A stretch of DNA of 39,482 nt. Origin: Ignavibacteria bacterium (GTDB lineage: Bacteria > Bacteroidota > Ignavibacteria > Tepidaquicellales > OLB5). How positions within the stretch are numbered: position 1 is the stretch's first letter; each line of letters opens with the position of its first letter. Where the stretch lies: contig JAOADS010000002.1 of NCBI GenBank assembly GCA_026417195.1, positions 1 through 39,482 of the forward strand, written 5' to 3'. Both the position numbers and the translations under genes were made by a program. The notes below the pieces were generated by a model. It was given only the letters and a program-made list of their open reading frames with translations, did not search any database and was not told where the DNA came from. Below, piece after piece: positions 16,275 to 24,695 of the stretch.

Positions 16275-17666
16275 ATGATAAAAAACAGAACAGAAAAGGA
16301 TTCTTTAGGAGAAGTTAAGGTTCCTTCTCATGCTTACTATGGCGTACAGACTCAAAGGGCAGTAGAAAATTTCCCCGTTAGTTCTCTGAAAGCTCATCCA
16401 GTCTTAATTGAAGCTTATGTTTATATAAAAAAAGCTGCTGCTATGACTAACAGTTCTTTGGGTCTTTTGGACAGGAAAAAAGCTCAGGCTATTATAAAGG
16501 CTTCAGATGAGATTCTAAACGGGAAACACAGGGAACACTTCGTTGTTGACGTTTATCAGGCAGGAGCCGGCACTTCACATAATATGAACACAAATGAAGT
16601 TCTGGCAAACCGTGCAATTGAACTGCTTGGAGGAAGTAGAGGTGATTACAGTATAATTCATCCCAACGATCACGTTAATATGGCTCAGTCAACAAACGAT
16701 ACCTTTCCGACAGCAATGCGTATAGCTTCACTGAGAATGACAGAAAGTTTTTTACCTGTAATAAAAAATTTTCGGAATACTCTCAGAAAGAAATCACGTG
16801 AATTTTCAAAAGTAATAAAATCAGGAAGGACTCATCTTCAGGATGCAGCTCCTGTAACGCTTGGTCAGGAATTTTCAGGGTATGCTGAAACGGTTTCGAG
16901 ACATTATGATATTATAAAATCCACTCAGAAGTATCTTCTTGAGCTGGGGATAGGAGGAACAGCTGTCGGAACGGGACTGAATACACATGTGAATTACAGA
17001 AAACTTATGGTCAAGAACCTTTCTGCAATTACAGGATACAGATTCAGGCAGGCTAAAAATTATTTTGAGGCTATGCAGAGTATGCTTCCTTTCATGCATC
17101 TCTCTTCAGCTATAAATAATTTTGCTCATGATCTTACCAGAATCACAAATGATATACGGCTTATGGCATCAGGACCCACAACGGGATTTGCTGAGATAAT
17201 TTTACCTGCTGTTCAACCTGGTTCTTCAATTATGCCGGGTAAGGTTAATCCATCTATGGCAGAGATGATGAATCAGGTGCTTTATCAGGTGATGGGGAAT
17301 CATCAAACCGTGATGATGTGTTCTCAGGCGGGACAACTTGAATTAAATGTAATGATGCCTGTTATGATATTTAACATAATATGGATGATAGAAATTTTCA
17401 GGAATGCACTTAAAGTGTTTGACAGTAAGTGTGTTGCGGGCATTAAAGCTGATAAGAAGAAATGCCGTGAATATGCAGAGAAATCTATCAGTATAGTTAC
17501 TGCTTTGAATCCTATAATCGGATATGCAAAGGCGGCCGAGATTGCAAAGGAATCGGTTAAAACAGGCCGCTCAATTATGGACGTGATTCGTTCAAAAAAG
17601 ATAATGTCTGAAAAAGAATTGAACAAGGTTCTGGATTTAATGAAGCTTACTAAACCGGGATTATAA
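16275..17666 (+). CDS. aspA: Aspartate ammonia-lyase
   Basis: A 463-aa member of the fumarase/aspartase superfamily. The N-terminal RTEKDSLGEVKVP, YYGVQTQRAVENF and YQAGAGTSHNMNTNEVLANRA (aspartase form; fumarases have QTGSGTQSNMN), HPNDHVNMAQSTNDTFPTA, TSGRTHLQDAAPVTLG-type segment and the signature GSSIMPGKVNP (316-326, with the catalytic Ser317/318 loop) are present. It interconverts aspartate with fumarate and ammonia in the cytoplasm. Length is slightly below the usual 468-478. It heads a long plus-strand gene run. Fumarase class II is the only real alternative and fits the motifs less well. Confidence 0.9.
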   Translation: MIKNRTEKDSLGEVKVPSHAYYGVQTQRAVENFPVSSLKAHPVLIEAYVYIKKAAAMTNSSLGLLDRKKAQAIIKASDEILNGKHREHFVVDVYQAGAGTSHNMNTNEVLANRAIELLGGSRGDYSIIHPNDHVNMAQSTNDTFPTAMRIASLRMTESFLPVIKNFRNTLRKKSREFSKVIKSGRTHLQDAAPVTLGQEFSGYAETVSRHYDIIKSTQKYLLELGIGGTAVGTGLNTHVNYRKLMVKNLSAITGYRFRQAKNYFEAMQSMLPFMHLSSAINNFAHDLTRITNDIRLMASGPTTGFAEIILPAVQPGSSIMPGKVNPSMAEMMNQVLYQVMGNHQTVMMCSQAGQLELNVMMPVMIFNIIWMIEIFRNALKVFDSKCVAGIKADKKKCREYAEKSISIVTALNPIIGYAKAAEIAKESVKTGRSIMDVIRSKKIMSEKELNKVLDLMKLTKPGL

Positions 17667-17669
17667 TCT

Positions 17670-18023
17670 ATGAAAATCATTTATCAGAAAACTGAAGATG
17701 GTTATATTACTAACATTGATATGGAGACTTTTGAGAATGTTATACTGAAGAATTTCGACAGAGTCAATATTATTGATATCAGAACCCCAGATAATTTTTC
17801 AGAGGGTCATATAGAAGGCTCCATTAATATAGATATGATGGATCCGTCTTTCGCTGAAAAACTTGATAAGCTTGACAGAGATAAGGTATATTATATAGTT
17901 TCAGATAATCTGAGTTTATGTGGATTAACAAAAGTAATAATGGACAAGATGAGATTTAAATTCGTTCATGACATAAAAGGCGTTATTTCAGAATACAGGG
18001 GAAACTTAGTTAAATCCATTTAA
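17670..18023 (+). CDS. Rhodanese-like domain protein without the usual catalytic Cys
   Basis: A 117-aa single-domain protein, 3 bases after aspA. Residues 33-52 (NIIDIRTPDNFSEGHIEGS) are a clear rhodanese motif with Asp36 and the GHIEGS turn, and DIKGVISEYR near the end fits the closing strand/helix. The active-site loop, normally YCxxGxRS, reads YYIVSDNLSLCG (74-85): the usual Cys position is Val or Ser, and the only Cys (84) is too late by about six residues. It is therefore likely not a sulfurtransferase but a binding or regulatory rhodanese fold. It lies between aspA and alr in a probable operon; its partner is unknown. Confidence 0.75.
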   Translation: MKIIYQKTEDGYITNIDMETFENVILKNFDRVNIIDIRTPDNFSEGHIEGSINIDMMDPSFAEKLDKLDRDKVYYIVSDNLSLCGLTKVIMDKMRFKFVHDIKGVISEYRGNLVKSI

Positions 18024-18030
18024 CTGCTTT

Positions 18031-19179
18031 TTGAACCCAACCAGAGCTGAAATAGATTTCTCAAAACTTTCTTTTAATGTAAAGGAAATAAGAAAACATA
18101 TCAGAAAAAATTCCGCCGGGAAAAACATAAAGATATGCGGAGTGGTTAAAGCTAATGCTTATGGACACGGTATAGAGGAAGTAAGCATGAAGCTTGTTCA
18201 GTTAGGAACAGATTTTCTGGGAGTTGCAAATTATGATGAAGCTATAAAATTAAGGAGACTGATTCCAGATTCACCTATACTTGTTTTCGGGACACTGATA
18301 CATTCTAAACTTGAACCACAGAAATATGTAACATTGCTCTACAGACATGACCTTACAGCAACGGTGGCATCTCTTGATACAGCAAGGTTTCTTGATTATT
18401 ACAGTGCAAGATTCAGAAAGAAGTTCAAAGTACATATAAAAATAGATACAGGTATGAGGCGTATAGGCTTTGATTATAAGAGGGCTGTTCAGAATGTAGA
18501 GAAAATTGCCATGATGAAGAATCTTGAACTTGAAGGCATTTACACACATTTTGCAACATCTGAAGAGAAGGATAAGTCTTTCTGTAAGCTGCAGCTGCTA
18601 AGATTTAAAGAGGTTCTGCATAAACTTAAAAAGTGTGGTATAGAGTTTCCCTATGTTCATGCAGCTAACAGCGGTGCAATTCTTGATATGAAAGAAACCT
18701 ATTTTAATATGGTAAGGCCTGGTATTCTGCTTTACGGATATTATCCGTCGAATTCAGTTAAGAACAAGATTCCTCTGAAGCCGGTGATGAATTTCAAATC
18801 CAAGATAACTTACATAAAAAAAGTTGAAAAAGGAGAAGGGGTATCCTATGGCAGGAAATACCGTGCTCCAGGGGATATTTTCATAGGTTCTATACCTGTA
18901 GGATACGGAGATGGTTTCTGGAGGAGACTGTCGGGGAAAACAAAACTTTTGATAAGAAATAAATTCTACAGGCAGGTTGGTATAATTACAATGGACTGGC
19001 TTATGGCTGAGCTTGGTGAGAGATATACGGTGAGAATCGGAGACGATGTGCTTCTTATGGGAGAAGAAAACGGTTTTAACCTTGGAGCTGATAAGTTAGC
19101 CTCAATCTGCGGTACAATTCCATATGAACTGCTCTGTTCAGTTGCAGACAGAGTGGAAAGAGTTTATCTCAACAGATGA
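18031..19179 (+). CDS. alr: Alanine racemase
   Basis: A 382-aa PLP enzyme starting with TTG 18031 (no ATG fits before the conserved RAEIDFSKLSFN). The PLP lysine is Lys40 in VVKANAYGHG; HIKIDTGMRRIG, NSGAILDM, VRPGILLYGYYP, the second catalytic base Tyr273 in GVSYGRKY, and VGYGDGF follow in family order. It makes D-alanine for peptidoglycan. The usual MDQ near residue 322 reads MDW (Trp323), a change next to the catalytic site. Length is normal (360-390). Its stop overlaps the next start by ATGA. A working Alr is likely. Confidence 0.93.
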   Translation: MNPTRAEIDFSKLSFNVKEIRKHIRKNSAGKNIKICGVVKANAYGHGIEEVSMKLVQLGTDFLGVANYDEAIKLRRLIPDSPILVFGTLIHSKLEPQKYVTLLYRHDLTATVASLDTARFLDYYSARFRKKFKVHIKIDTGMRRIGFDYKRAVQNVEKIAMMKNLELEGIYTHFATSEEKDKSFCKLQLLRFKEVLHKLKKCGIEFPYVHAANSGAILDMKETYFNMVRPGILLYGYYPSNSVKNKIPLKPVMNFKSKITYIKKVEKGEGVSYGRKYRAPGDIFIGSIPVGYGDGFWRRLSGKTKLLIRNKFYRQVGIITMDWLMAELGERYTVRIGDDVLLMGEENGFNLGADKLASICGTIPYELLCSVADRVERVYLNR

Positions 19180-20747
19180 GTTTTAAGAAAGATTACATAA
19201 ATTATCTGCTTCATAGACTGATAAACTCTGCTGAAAATAATCTACATAACAATCAAAGAGTCAGGAACATAGCAGAGAAAATTATTTCAGCAAATGATAT
19301 TGTTAAGATAACTTTTCTGGTTGGGAAGACAGCTGGTATGGAAATGTTGTTTAAATACCTTCTCTACATTTCTGACAAAATAGATAAATCCCAGATTTCA
19401 ATTTTCAACTTAAAGGAAAATTTTCAGTATGACCTTAAGAATCTCGAGAAAATTTTCAGTGATATATCAGAATATGAAGCGAAAACCGAAGACGAAATCA
19501 TTAAGATAGATGAAAGCAATGATTTAGCTGAGACACCGGAAACAGAGATAACGGTTGAGGAGAAAGAACCTGATGTAATTCAGATAACGGAGGATATTTA
19601 CGAGGAGGAAGAGCGTGACCCATTAGGAAATGATGAATCACTTACACTGATTGAAAACAGGGATTACACAAGCGAAGTTTTCGAGCTTGACTCAGAAGGA
19701 AGTGAAGAAAATCTGTCTGAAGAAACAGAAAAAGTGACTTCAGAACAGCATGAAAAGTTACCAGACCTGGAAATAGAAATCAGGAAAACTGTTTTGCAGG
19801 ATGATGGCGTGAAGGAAGAAACAGTTACCAATGAAGCATATAACAGATTCGAAACAAGATTTTTTGAAGATGTAAAGATTCTTGAGAAGCTCTTTTCTTC
19901 CGTTGAAAGAGACTGTAACTCTGAAAACAAGGATCGTATAAAATGTCTGCAATCTCTAACGGAGATTATAGGAATTACTTCAGAATTATCAGGGCTTGCA
20001 CGCCAGTTGTCATTTGATCTTATTGCTGACATTTTCCATACAATGAACATGTATTTCACCAAGGCGATAAGTGATCCCGGAGTTATTAGTTCCGACAGAC
20101 TCAAGTTATTTGATTCATCTCTTGCTCTTGTAAACAGTCTTATTAAAAATGAAGATTATCTTAATTATGATTATGTAATTGATAAAATAGAAAGACTTAA
20201 ATCGGAAATAAGCAGTGAAGAAGCAGAAGAAGTAACAAAATATGTAACTGAAGATGATGCAGATGGTATTAAAGAATCGGGTGAAAAGGAAGAAACTGAA
20301 GTGTATGAAAGTGAAGAATATATTTCATCTGATACAAAAGACATTTCTAAATCAATTAGCGAAAAACAGGATCCGGTTAATTTCAAACTCAGGTATCTCA
20401 TTAAGGAATTTGAAAGAATCTTCAAGGACATATCTGAACTCAGCAAAGAGTATGATAAGTATGAGGCAATTGAAAGATCTGCTGAACTCAATCAGGTGCT
20501 TAGACTTATAGCCAGAATTGCATCATCAGCAAGGATGGATGACGTGCTAAGACTTGCAGAAGTTACGTATGTTTTCCTGAAATATGTCAGGGATTACAGG
20601 ATGAACCTGCTTGAAACTGAAATACAGCAGATTATCAAATATATCATTTTCACATTCAAGATGCTTTTAACCAACAGGAAACCTGAGGACTTTAACGTTC
20701 TCGTTCAGCACCTTAATAATCCAGTTAAAATTTTCACAGAGGGGTAA
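19176..20747 (+). CDS. Acidic protein with repeated HPt-like helical bundles
   Basis: A 523-aa protein, start overlapping the alr stop (ATGA). It is strongly acidic with three mostly helical blocks, about residues 1-100, 225-345 and 400-515, joined by very acidic linkers (about 103-222 and 345-400, rich in EEE, ETE, SEE). The second and third blocks look like the CheA-P1/HPt four-helix fold: RFFEDVKILEKLFSSVERD, then LARQLSFDLIADIFHTMNMYFTKA and LFDSSLALVNSLI, and in the third LIKEFERIFKDI, IASSARMDDVLRLAEVTYVFLKY. The phosphorylatable HTxKG motif is absent at the expected place in both. It could be a phosphotransfer-dead scaffold or relay partner. There is no signal peptide or membrane segment. 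Function unknown; the HPt relation is inferred from pattern. Confidence 0.5.
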   Translation: MSFKKDYINYLLHRLINSAENNLHNNQRVRNIAEKIISANDIVKITFLVGKTAGMEMLFKYLLYISDKIDKSQISIFNLKENFQYDLKNLEKIFSDISEYEAKTEDEIIKIDESNDLAETPETEITVEEKEPDVIQITEDIYEEEERDPLGNDESLTLIENRDYTSEVFELDSEGSEENLSEETEKVTSEQHEKLPDLEIEIRKTVLQDDGVKEETVTNEAYNRFETRFFEDVKILEKLFSSVERDCNSENKDRIKCLQSLTEIIGITSELSGLARQLSFDLIADIFHTMNMYFTKAISDPGVISSDRLKLFDSSLALVNSLIKNEDYLNYDYVIDKIERLKSEISSEEAEEVTKYVTEDDADGIKESGEKEETEVYESEEYISSDTKDISKSISEKQDPVNFKLRYLIKEFERIFKDISELSKEYDKYEAIERSAELNQVLRLIARIASSARMDDVLRLAEVTYVFLKYVRDYRMNLLETEIQQIIKYIIFTFKMLLTNRKPEDFNVLVQHLNNPVKIFTEG

Positions 20748-20750
20748 AAA

Positions 20751-21839
20751 ATGAAATCTTATGCTATTGTAATGGCTGGCGGAGTTGGAGCAAGGTTCTG
20801 GCCTTACGGAACTTCCAAGTTCCCCAAACAATTTCTTCCCATATCGGATACCAGGGATTCTATGCTTCAGCTCACCATTAAAAGACTTCTGGATTTGTTT
20901 GATATGGAAAATATATTTGTTGTCACAAACAAACAATATATCAGCCTTGTTAAAAATCAGCTGCCTAAACTTCCTAAAGATAACATAATAGGAGAACCTG
21001 TTGGAAGGAACACGGCACCCTGTATCGGGCTTGCCTGCACAATATTAAGACAGTTTGATGAAAAAGCCAATATGTTTGTTGTTCCTGCTGATCACCTGAT
21101 AGAAAATCAAAAAGAATTTAACAGATCAGTTAGTGCTGGACTTAAATTCATAGAGTCCAACGATTCAATAGTCACGCTTGGCATTGTCCCGACACATCCG
21201 GAGACCGGATATGGCTATATACAGTTTCTGGAAGATGCTTACTACAGAGATGAGGAATTTTCGAAAGAAATTTATAAAGTTAAGACTTTTGCGGAAAAAC
21301 CTTCACTTGACGTAGCTAAGGTTTTTTTAGAAAGCGGGGATTTTCTGTGGAACAGCGGAATGTTTATTTTCCGGGCAGATGTTATGATTCAGCAGATTGA
21401 GAAGTTTTTACCGGATTTATTTCACCAACTGAAAAAAATTGAGAAAGCCGTACATTCTTCAGATTACGAGAAGGTTCTGGAAAAGGTATTCGGTGAAATT
21501 AAAGGTATTTCAATTGATTACGGCGTGATGGAAAAATCAAAGAATGTTTATGTTATTAAATCTGATTTTAAGTGGAGTGACCTTGGAAGTTGGGATGAAG
21601 TTTACAGGATAAAGGCTAAGGATTTAAACGGAAATGTTATAATAGGTGACACCTATGTAAAAAATTCTTCCGGTAATCTTATAATGTCGCCAAAAGGTTT
21701 TACTGGTGTGATCGGAGTTGATGATATGATAATTATAAATACCAAGGAAGGTGTGCTAATATGCAAGAGAGAAAGATCTCAGGACGTTAAGGAAATAGTG
21801 GATTATTTAAGAAGAAAGGGGCTCAGTGATTTTATATGA
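20751..21839 (+). CDS. manC: Mannose-1-phosphate guanylyltransferase
   Basis: A 362-aa nucleotidyltransferase, 3 bases after the preceding gene, with AGAGGGG ahead of the ATG. GGVGARFWPYGTSKFPKQFL (10-29) is the GTP-binding and catalytic loop; GEPVGRNTAPCIGLAC, VVPADHLIENQ, GYGYIQF, FAEKPS and LWNSGMFIFRAD are standard ManC motifs, with SDFKWSDLGSWDEVY near the end. It joins mannose-1-phosphate and GTP to make GDP-mannose, the donor for mannose-containing polysaccharides. The C-terminal isomerase domain of bifunctional ManC/AlgA is absent. Its neighbours (GT9 glycosyltransferase, O-antigen ligase) suggest surface polysaccharide synthesis. Confidence 0.93.
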   Translation: MKSYAIVMAGGVGARFWPYGTSKFPKQFLPISDTRDSMLQLTIKRLLDLFDMENIFVVTNKQYISLVKNQLPKLPKDNIIGEPVGRNTAPCIGLACTILRQFDEKANMFVVPADHLIENQKEFNRSVSAGLKFIESNDSIVTLGIVPTHPETGYGYIQFLEDAYYRDEEFSKEIYKVKTFAEKPSLDVAKVFLESGDFLWNSGMFIFRADVMIQQIEKFLPDLFHQLKKIEKAVHSSDYEKVLEKVFGEIKGISIDYGVMEKSKNVYVIKSDFKWSDLGSWDEVYRIKAKDLNGNVIIGDTYVKNSSGNLIMSPKGFTGVIGVDDMIIINTKEGVLICKRERSQDVKEIVDYLRRKGLSDFI

Positions 21840-22237
21840 TAAAGAGAATTTCACATATTGGAATAGCTGTAAGAGATTTAAATAAAGCTTCAGAGGTGTT
21901 TGGAAAGCTTTTGAACTCAACTCCCAGCAATGTTGAATATGTTGCTGAACAGAAAGTAAATGTAGTAAAGTTTAAAGTCGGAGAGTCAACGATAGAACTT
22001 CTTCAGGGAACTGACACGGATTCTCCAATTACTAAATACTTAGAAAAACGAGGGGAAGGCATTCATCATGTTGCTTTCGAAACTGATGATATACATAAGG
22101 AAATCATCAGGCTTGATTCAGAAGGTCTTGAGTTAATAAACAAAGAACCCAAGGTAGGCTCAGACAGCATGCTTATTGCTTTCCTGCATCCTAAATCTCT
22201 CTGCGGAGTTTTAACAGAAGTTTGCAAACATCGTTAA
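21836..22237 (+). CDS. mce: Methylmalonyl-CoA epimerase
   Basis: A 133-aa vicinal-oxygen-chelate fold protein starting inside the manC stop (ATGA overlap). Metal ligands of the family are recognisable: His7 in SHIGIAV, Glu/Gln on the IELLQG strand, His78 in GIHHVAFETDDI and Glu128 in VLTEVC. It interconverts R- and S-methylmalonyl-CoA in the propionate/succinate pathway. The length is typical. It is oddly placed between two polysaccharide genes; no methylmalonyl-CoA mutase or propionyl-CoA carboxylase is in the window. Confidence 0.93.
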   Translation: MIKRISHIGIAVRDLNKASEVFGKLLNSTPSNVEYVAEQKVNVVKFKVGESTIELLQGTDTDSPITKYLEKRGEGIHHVAFETDDIHKEIIRLDSEGLELINKEPKVGSDSMLIAFLHPKSLCGVLTEVCKHR

Positions 22238-22244
22238 ATCTGAT

Positions 22245-23402
22245 TTGGCAGAACTGAAAAAAGTTTTATTTCTCTCGGAAGGACAACTTGGAGATTGTCT
22301 TGTGCTAACGCCGGCTTTAAGAGCCTTAAAAGAAAAGTTCCCTCATTTACATATTACTGTATTAGTGATGTACAGAAGAAATTATGCTTATTTCTGGAAT
22401 GGTAATCGGGAAAACTATCCGGATGTAGCCTGCATCAAACCAAGTAACTTTACCGGAACAGCTGAGGTATTTAAAGATAATCCATATGTTGACAGTGTAT
22501 TTGAGATGGACAGGGGAGCAATCAGAAAATTAAAGGGACTCCAGAGAATAAAAACGGAAATAAGGAATATTTTTACACTCAGGGCTGAAGGATTTGATGC
22601 AGTTATTTGTAATTTCCCTGAGGACAGGTTTTCAATTTACGCTTTTCTTTCCGGCGCTAAATTCAGGATCGGTGAAAGGCCTTCAGCATTTAGTTTCCTT
22701 CTTAACAGAAAAACGGATGTAAGTCAAGAAGAAAAGGGAGTTCTGGAGTATTTTATATCACTTCTTTCGCCACTTGGTGTTGAAAATGGAAAAAAAGATT
22801 TATTCTTCAACGTATCTGAAGAAGATGTGAAGTGTGCCGGTAGTTTTCTGCGAGAAAGCGGATGTCTGGAGTCAGATATAATAGTTGGAATTCACCCGGG
22901 TTCCAGTCAGGATGACAGGAAGTGGCTTCCTCAGATGTTTTCACTTCTGATTGATAGGATAAGGGACAAATGCAAAATCGTTATATTATATTCAGATTAC
23001 GATGCAGATTTTGTTAATGAGATAAGAAGAAATTCGGAATCAGAAGTATTGACCGTAAGAACTGAATCACTGAAAACACTGGCTGCATACATAAAAAACT
23101 GCAGGTTCTGTATAACACATAGTTCAGGACCGAGGCATCTTGCGGCAGCAATAGGTGTTCCGGTAATAGGACTTTTTGAAAAAAGAGACGATATCAGGTG
23201 GGGCATATATGACACCGTTAAATATCCGGTGATTAAAACCAGAAAGGGATGCCCCGTTTGTCCGGCGGATAAATGTCTCGGGATTATTCCGGATGGTAAA
23301 TACGGTTCATATTGTATGCGTAATATAGATTCAGATGAGGTGTTTGATAAAGTAAATGAATTCATAGAGCAACATGGAAATTCTTTTCCGAAACAGATAT
23401 GA
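22245..23402 (+). CDS. Glycosyltransferase family 9 (heptosyltransferase-like)
   Basis: A 385-aa protein, probably from TTG 22245 directly before the conserved KKVLFLSEGQLGDCLVLTPALRALKEKFP, the GT9 N-terminus. The second Rossmann half has VGIHPGSSQDDRKWLP, ILYSDYDADF, and FCITHSSGPRHLAAAIGVPVIGLF, where family members bind an ADP-sugar. A C-terminal Cys set (GCPVC, KC, YCM) is as in many GT9 proteins. GT9 enzymes add heptose or related sugars to LPS core in the cytoplasm. The actual sugar is not certain. It belongs with manC and the ligase gene in the surface-glycan run. Confidence 0.85.
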   Translation: MAELKKVLFLSEGQLGDCLVLTPALRALKEKFPHLHITVLVMYRRNYAYFWNGNRENYPDVACIKPSNFTGTAEVFKDNPYVDSVFEMDRGAIRKLKGLQRIKTEIRNIFTLRAEGFDAVICNFPEDRFSIYAFLSGAKFRIGERPSAFSFLLNRKTDVSQEEKGVLEYFISLLSPLGVENGKKDLFFNVSEEDVKCAGSFLRESGCLESDIIVGIHPGSSQDDRKWLPQMFSLLIDRIRDKCKIVILYSDYDADFVNEIRRNSESEVLTVRTESLKTLAAYIKNCRFCITHSSGPRHLAAAIGVPVIGLFEKRDDIRWGIYDTVKYPVIKTRKGCPVCPADKCLGIIPDGKYGSYCMRNIDSDEVFDKVNEFIEQHGNSFPKQI

Positions 23403-23863
23403 GAATTTATATTTTAGCTTTTTGTTTGATCTTAAATTATATGAAAACTCATTCACAGAATGACGTAATAAATAACTTGAAGTGGATCGCAGATAACTGG
23501 ATATATTCTGATGATTCAAAAAATTTAGTTATATACGAGAGCTGGGAGAAAACTGAAAAGGGTTATAAAGGTTATTCTAAAAAAGTAAAAGACGGTAAAA
23601 CAGTATTTGAGGAATTTCTTTCTGTTGAAAAGGAGGACGGCGAGATATTCTATATTGCTGATGTTAGCCACAATCCGAAACCTGTGAAATTCAGGCTGAC
23701 CTGTAATGACCTGAATGAAGTTGTTTTTGAAAATCCAGAACATGATTTTCCGAAGAAAATAAGATATAAGCTTATCGATGATAAGGAACTTGATGTTTTG
23801 ATTCAGGGAGAAGTGAATGGAACTATAAGAACTGTTAATTACCTTATGTCAAGAATTAAATAA
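23399..23863 (+). CDS. DUF6265-like exported protein
   Basis: A 154-aa protein whose ATG overlaps the preceding stop by 4 bases. A signal peptide (MRIYILAFCLILNYMKTHSQ) precedes a small beta-rich domain: LKWIADNWIYSDDSKN, YESWEKTEKGYKGYSKKV, and FENPEHDFPKKIRYKL, which is the diagnostic NPEHDFPxxIxY motif of DUF6265 proteins common in Bacteroidota. These are likely small periplasmic lipocalin-like barrels with unknown ligand. No catalytic residues can be assigned. Confidence 0.75.
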   Translation: MRIYILAFCLILNYMKTHSQNDVINNLKWIADNWIYSDDSKNLVIYESWEKTEKGYKGYSKKVKDGKTVFEEFLSVEKEDGEIFYIADVSHNPKPVKFRLTCNDLNEVVFENPEHDFPKKIRYKLIDDKELDVLIQGEVNGTIRTVNYLMSRIK

Positions 23864-23875
23864 ATTTAACCTTAT

Positions 23876-24685
23876 ATGCAGGAATACAGTATTGAAAAAT
23901 TAACAGAACTTGCACTTGGATATTTGCCTAAGTTGGCTCTTGCTATTATCACTCTGATAGCAGGCTTGTGGTTTATAAAACGTATGGTTAGGCTCATTGG
24001 AAAGGTTATGGATGCAAGGCAATTAGATCCTTCATTAAAACCTTTTCTTACAGGAATAGCACGTGTGGGGATGATTCTGCTTTTAGTCATAAGCGTTATG
24101 CAGATGATAGGAGTGGAAATGACTTCTTTTATTGCATTGATAGGTGCAGCAGGACTTTCAGTGGGCATGGCTCTGTCGGGCTCTCTTCAGCATTTTGCAG
24201 GAGGGGTTTTGCTTCTTATTTACAAACCATTCAGAGTAGGAGACGTAATAGAGGCTCAGGGACAGAGAGGTATAGTTCAGGAGATTGGTATGTTCTCTAC
24301 CATTATAAATACAATAGACAATAAGAGGATTTTTATTCCTAACGGACCTCTTTCAACTGGAACGATAATAAATTTCACGGCTGAGGATAAACGCAGATTA
24401 GATATGGAATTAAGCGTAAGTTGTCGTAATGATATTGATGAAATAAAATCTATTATAAAACAGATACTGAATTCAGAAAACAAAGTTTTAAAAGAACCTG
24501 AGCCTTTTATAGGCGTATCAGGGATTTCACAGGACGCTATGAACATAGCAATAAGAGTATGGACTAAAACCTCTGATCTACTGCCAGCTGAATTTTCTCT
24601 GAGAGAAACCATAAAAAAGGAATTTGACAGAAACGGTATTGAAGTTCCCATACAGCAGATCGAGGTAAAGATGAAAGGTAGCTGA
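23876..24685 (+). CDS. Small-conductance mechanosensitive channel (MscS family)
   Basis: A 269-aa protein with three hydrophobic helices in the first 125 residues and the pore helix TM3 as GAAGLSVGMALSGSLQHFAGG, rich in Gly/Ala as in MscS, followed by KPFRVGDVIEAQGQRGIVQEIGMFST and the IPNG turn typical of the MscS beta domain, then an alpha/beta vestibule ending IQQIEVK. It opens when membrane tension rises on osmotic downshock and lets solutes escape. It is near the length of E. coli MscS (286). It is close to its neighbours and may be co-transcribed. Confidence 0.95.
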   Translation: MQEYSIEKLTELALGYLPKLALAIITLIAGLWFIKRMVRLIGKVMDARQLDPSLKPFLTGIARVGMILLLVISVMQMIGVEMTSFIALIGAAGLSVGMALSGSLQHFAGGVLLLIYKPFRVGDVIEAQGQRGIVQEIGMFSTIINTIDNKRIFIPNGPLSTGTIINFTAEDKRRLDMELSVSCRNDIDEIKSIIKQILNSENKVLKEPEPFIGVSGISQDAMNIAIRVWTKTSDLLPAEFSLRETIKKEFDRNGIEVPIQQIEVKMKGS

Positions 24686-24695
24686 AACTCTGAGG

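Noticed and set aside
19664..20104. 146-aa minus-strand Ser-rich ORF
   Set aside because: Mirror of Glu-rich codons of the acidic HPt-like gene.
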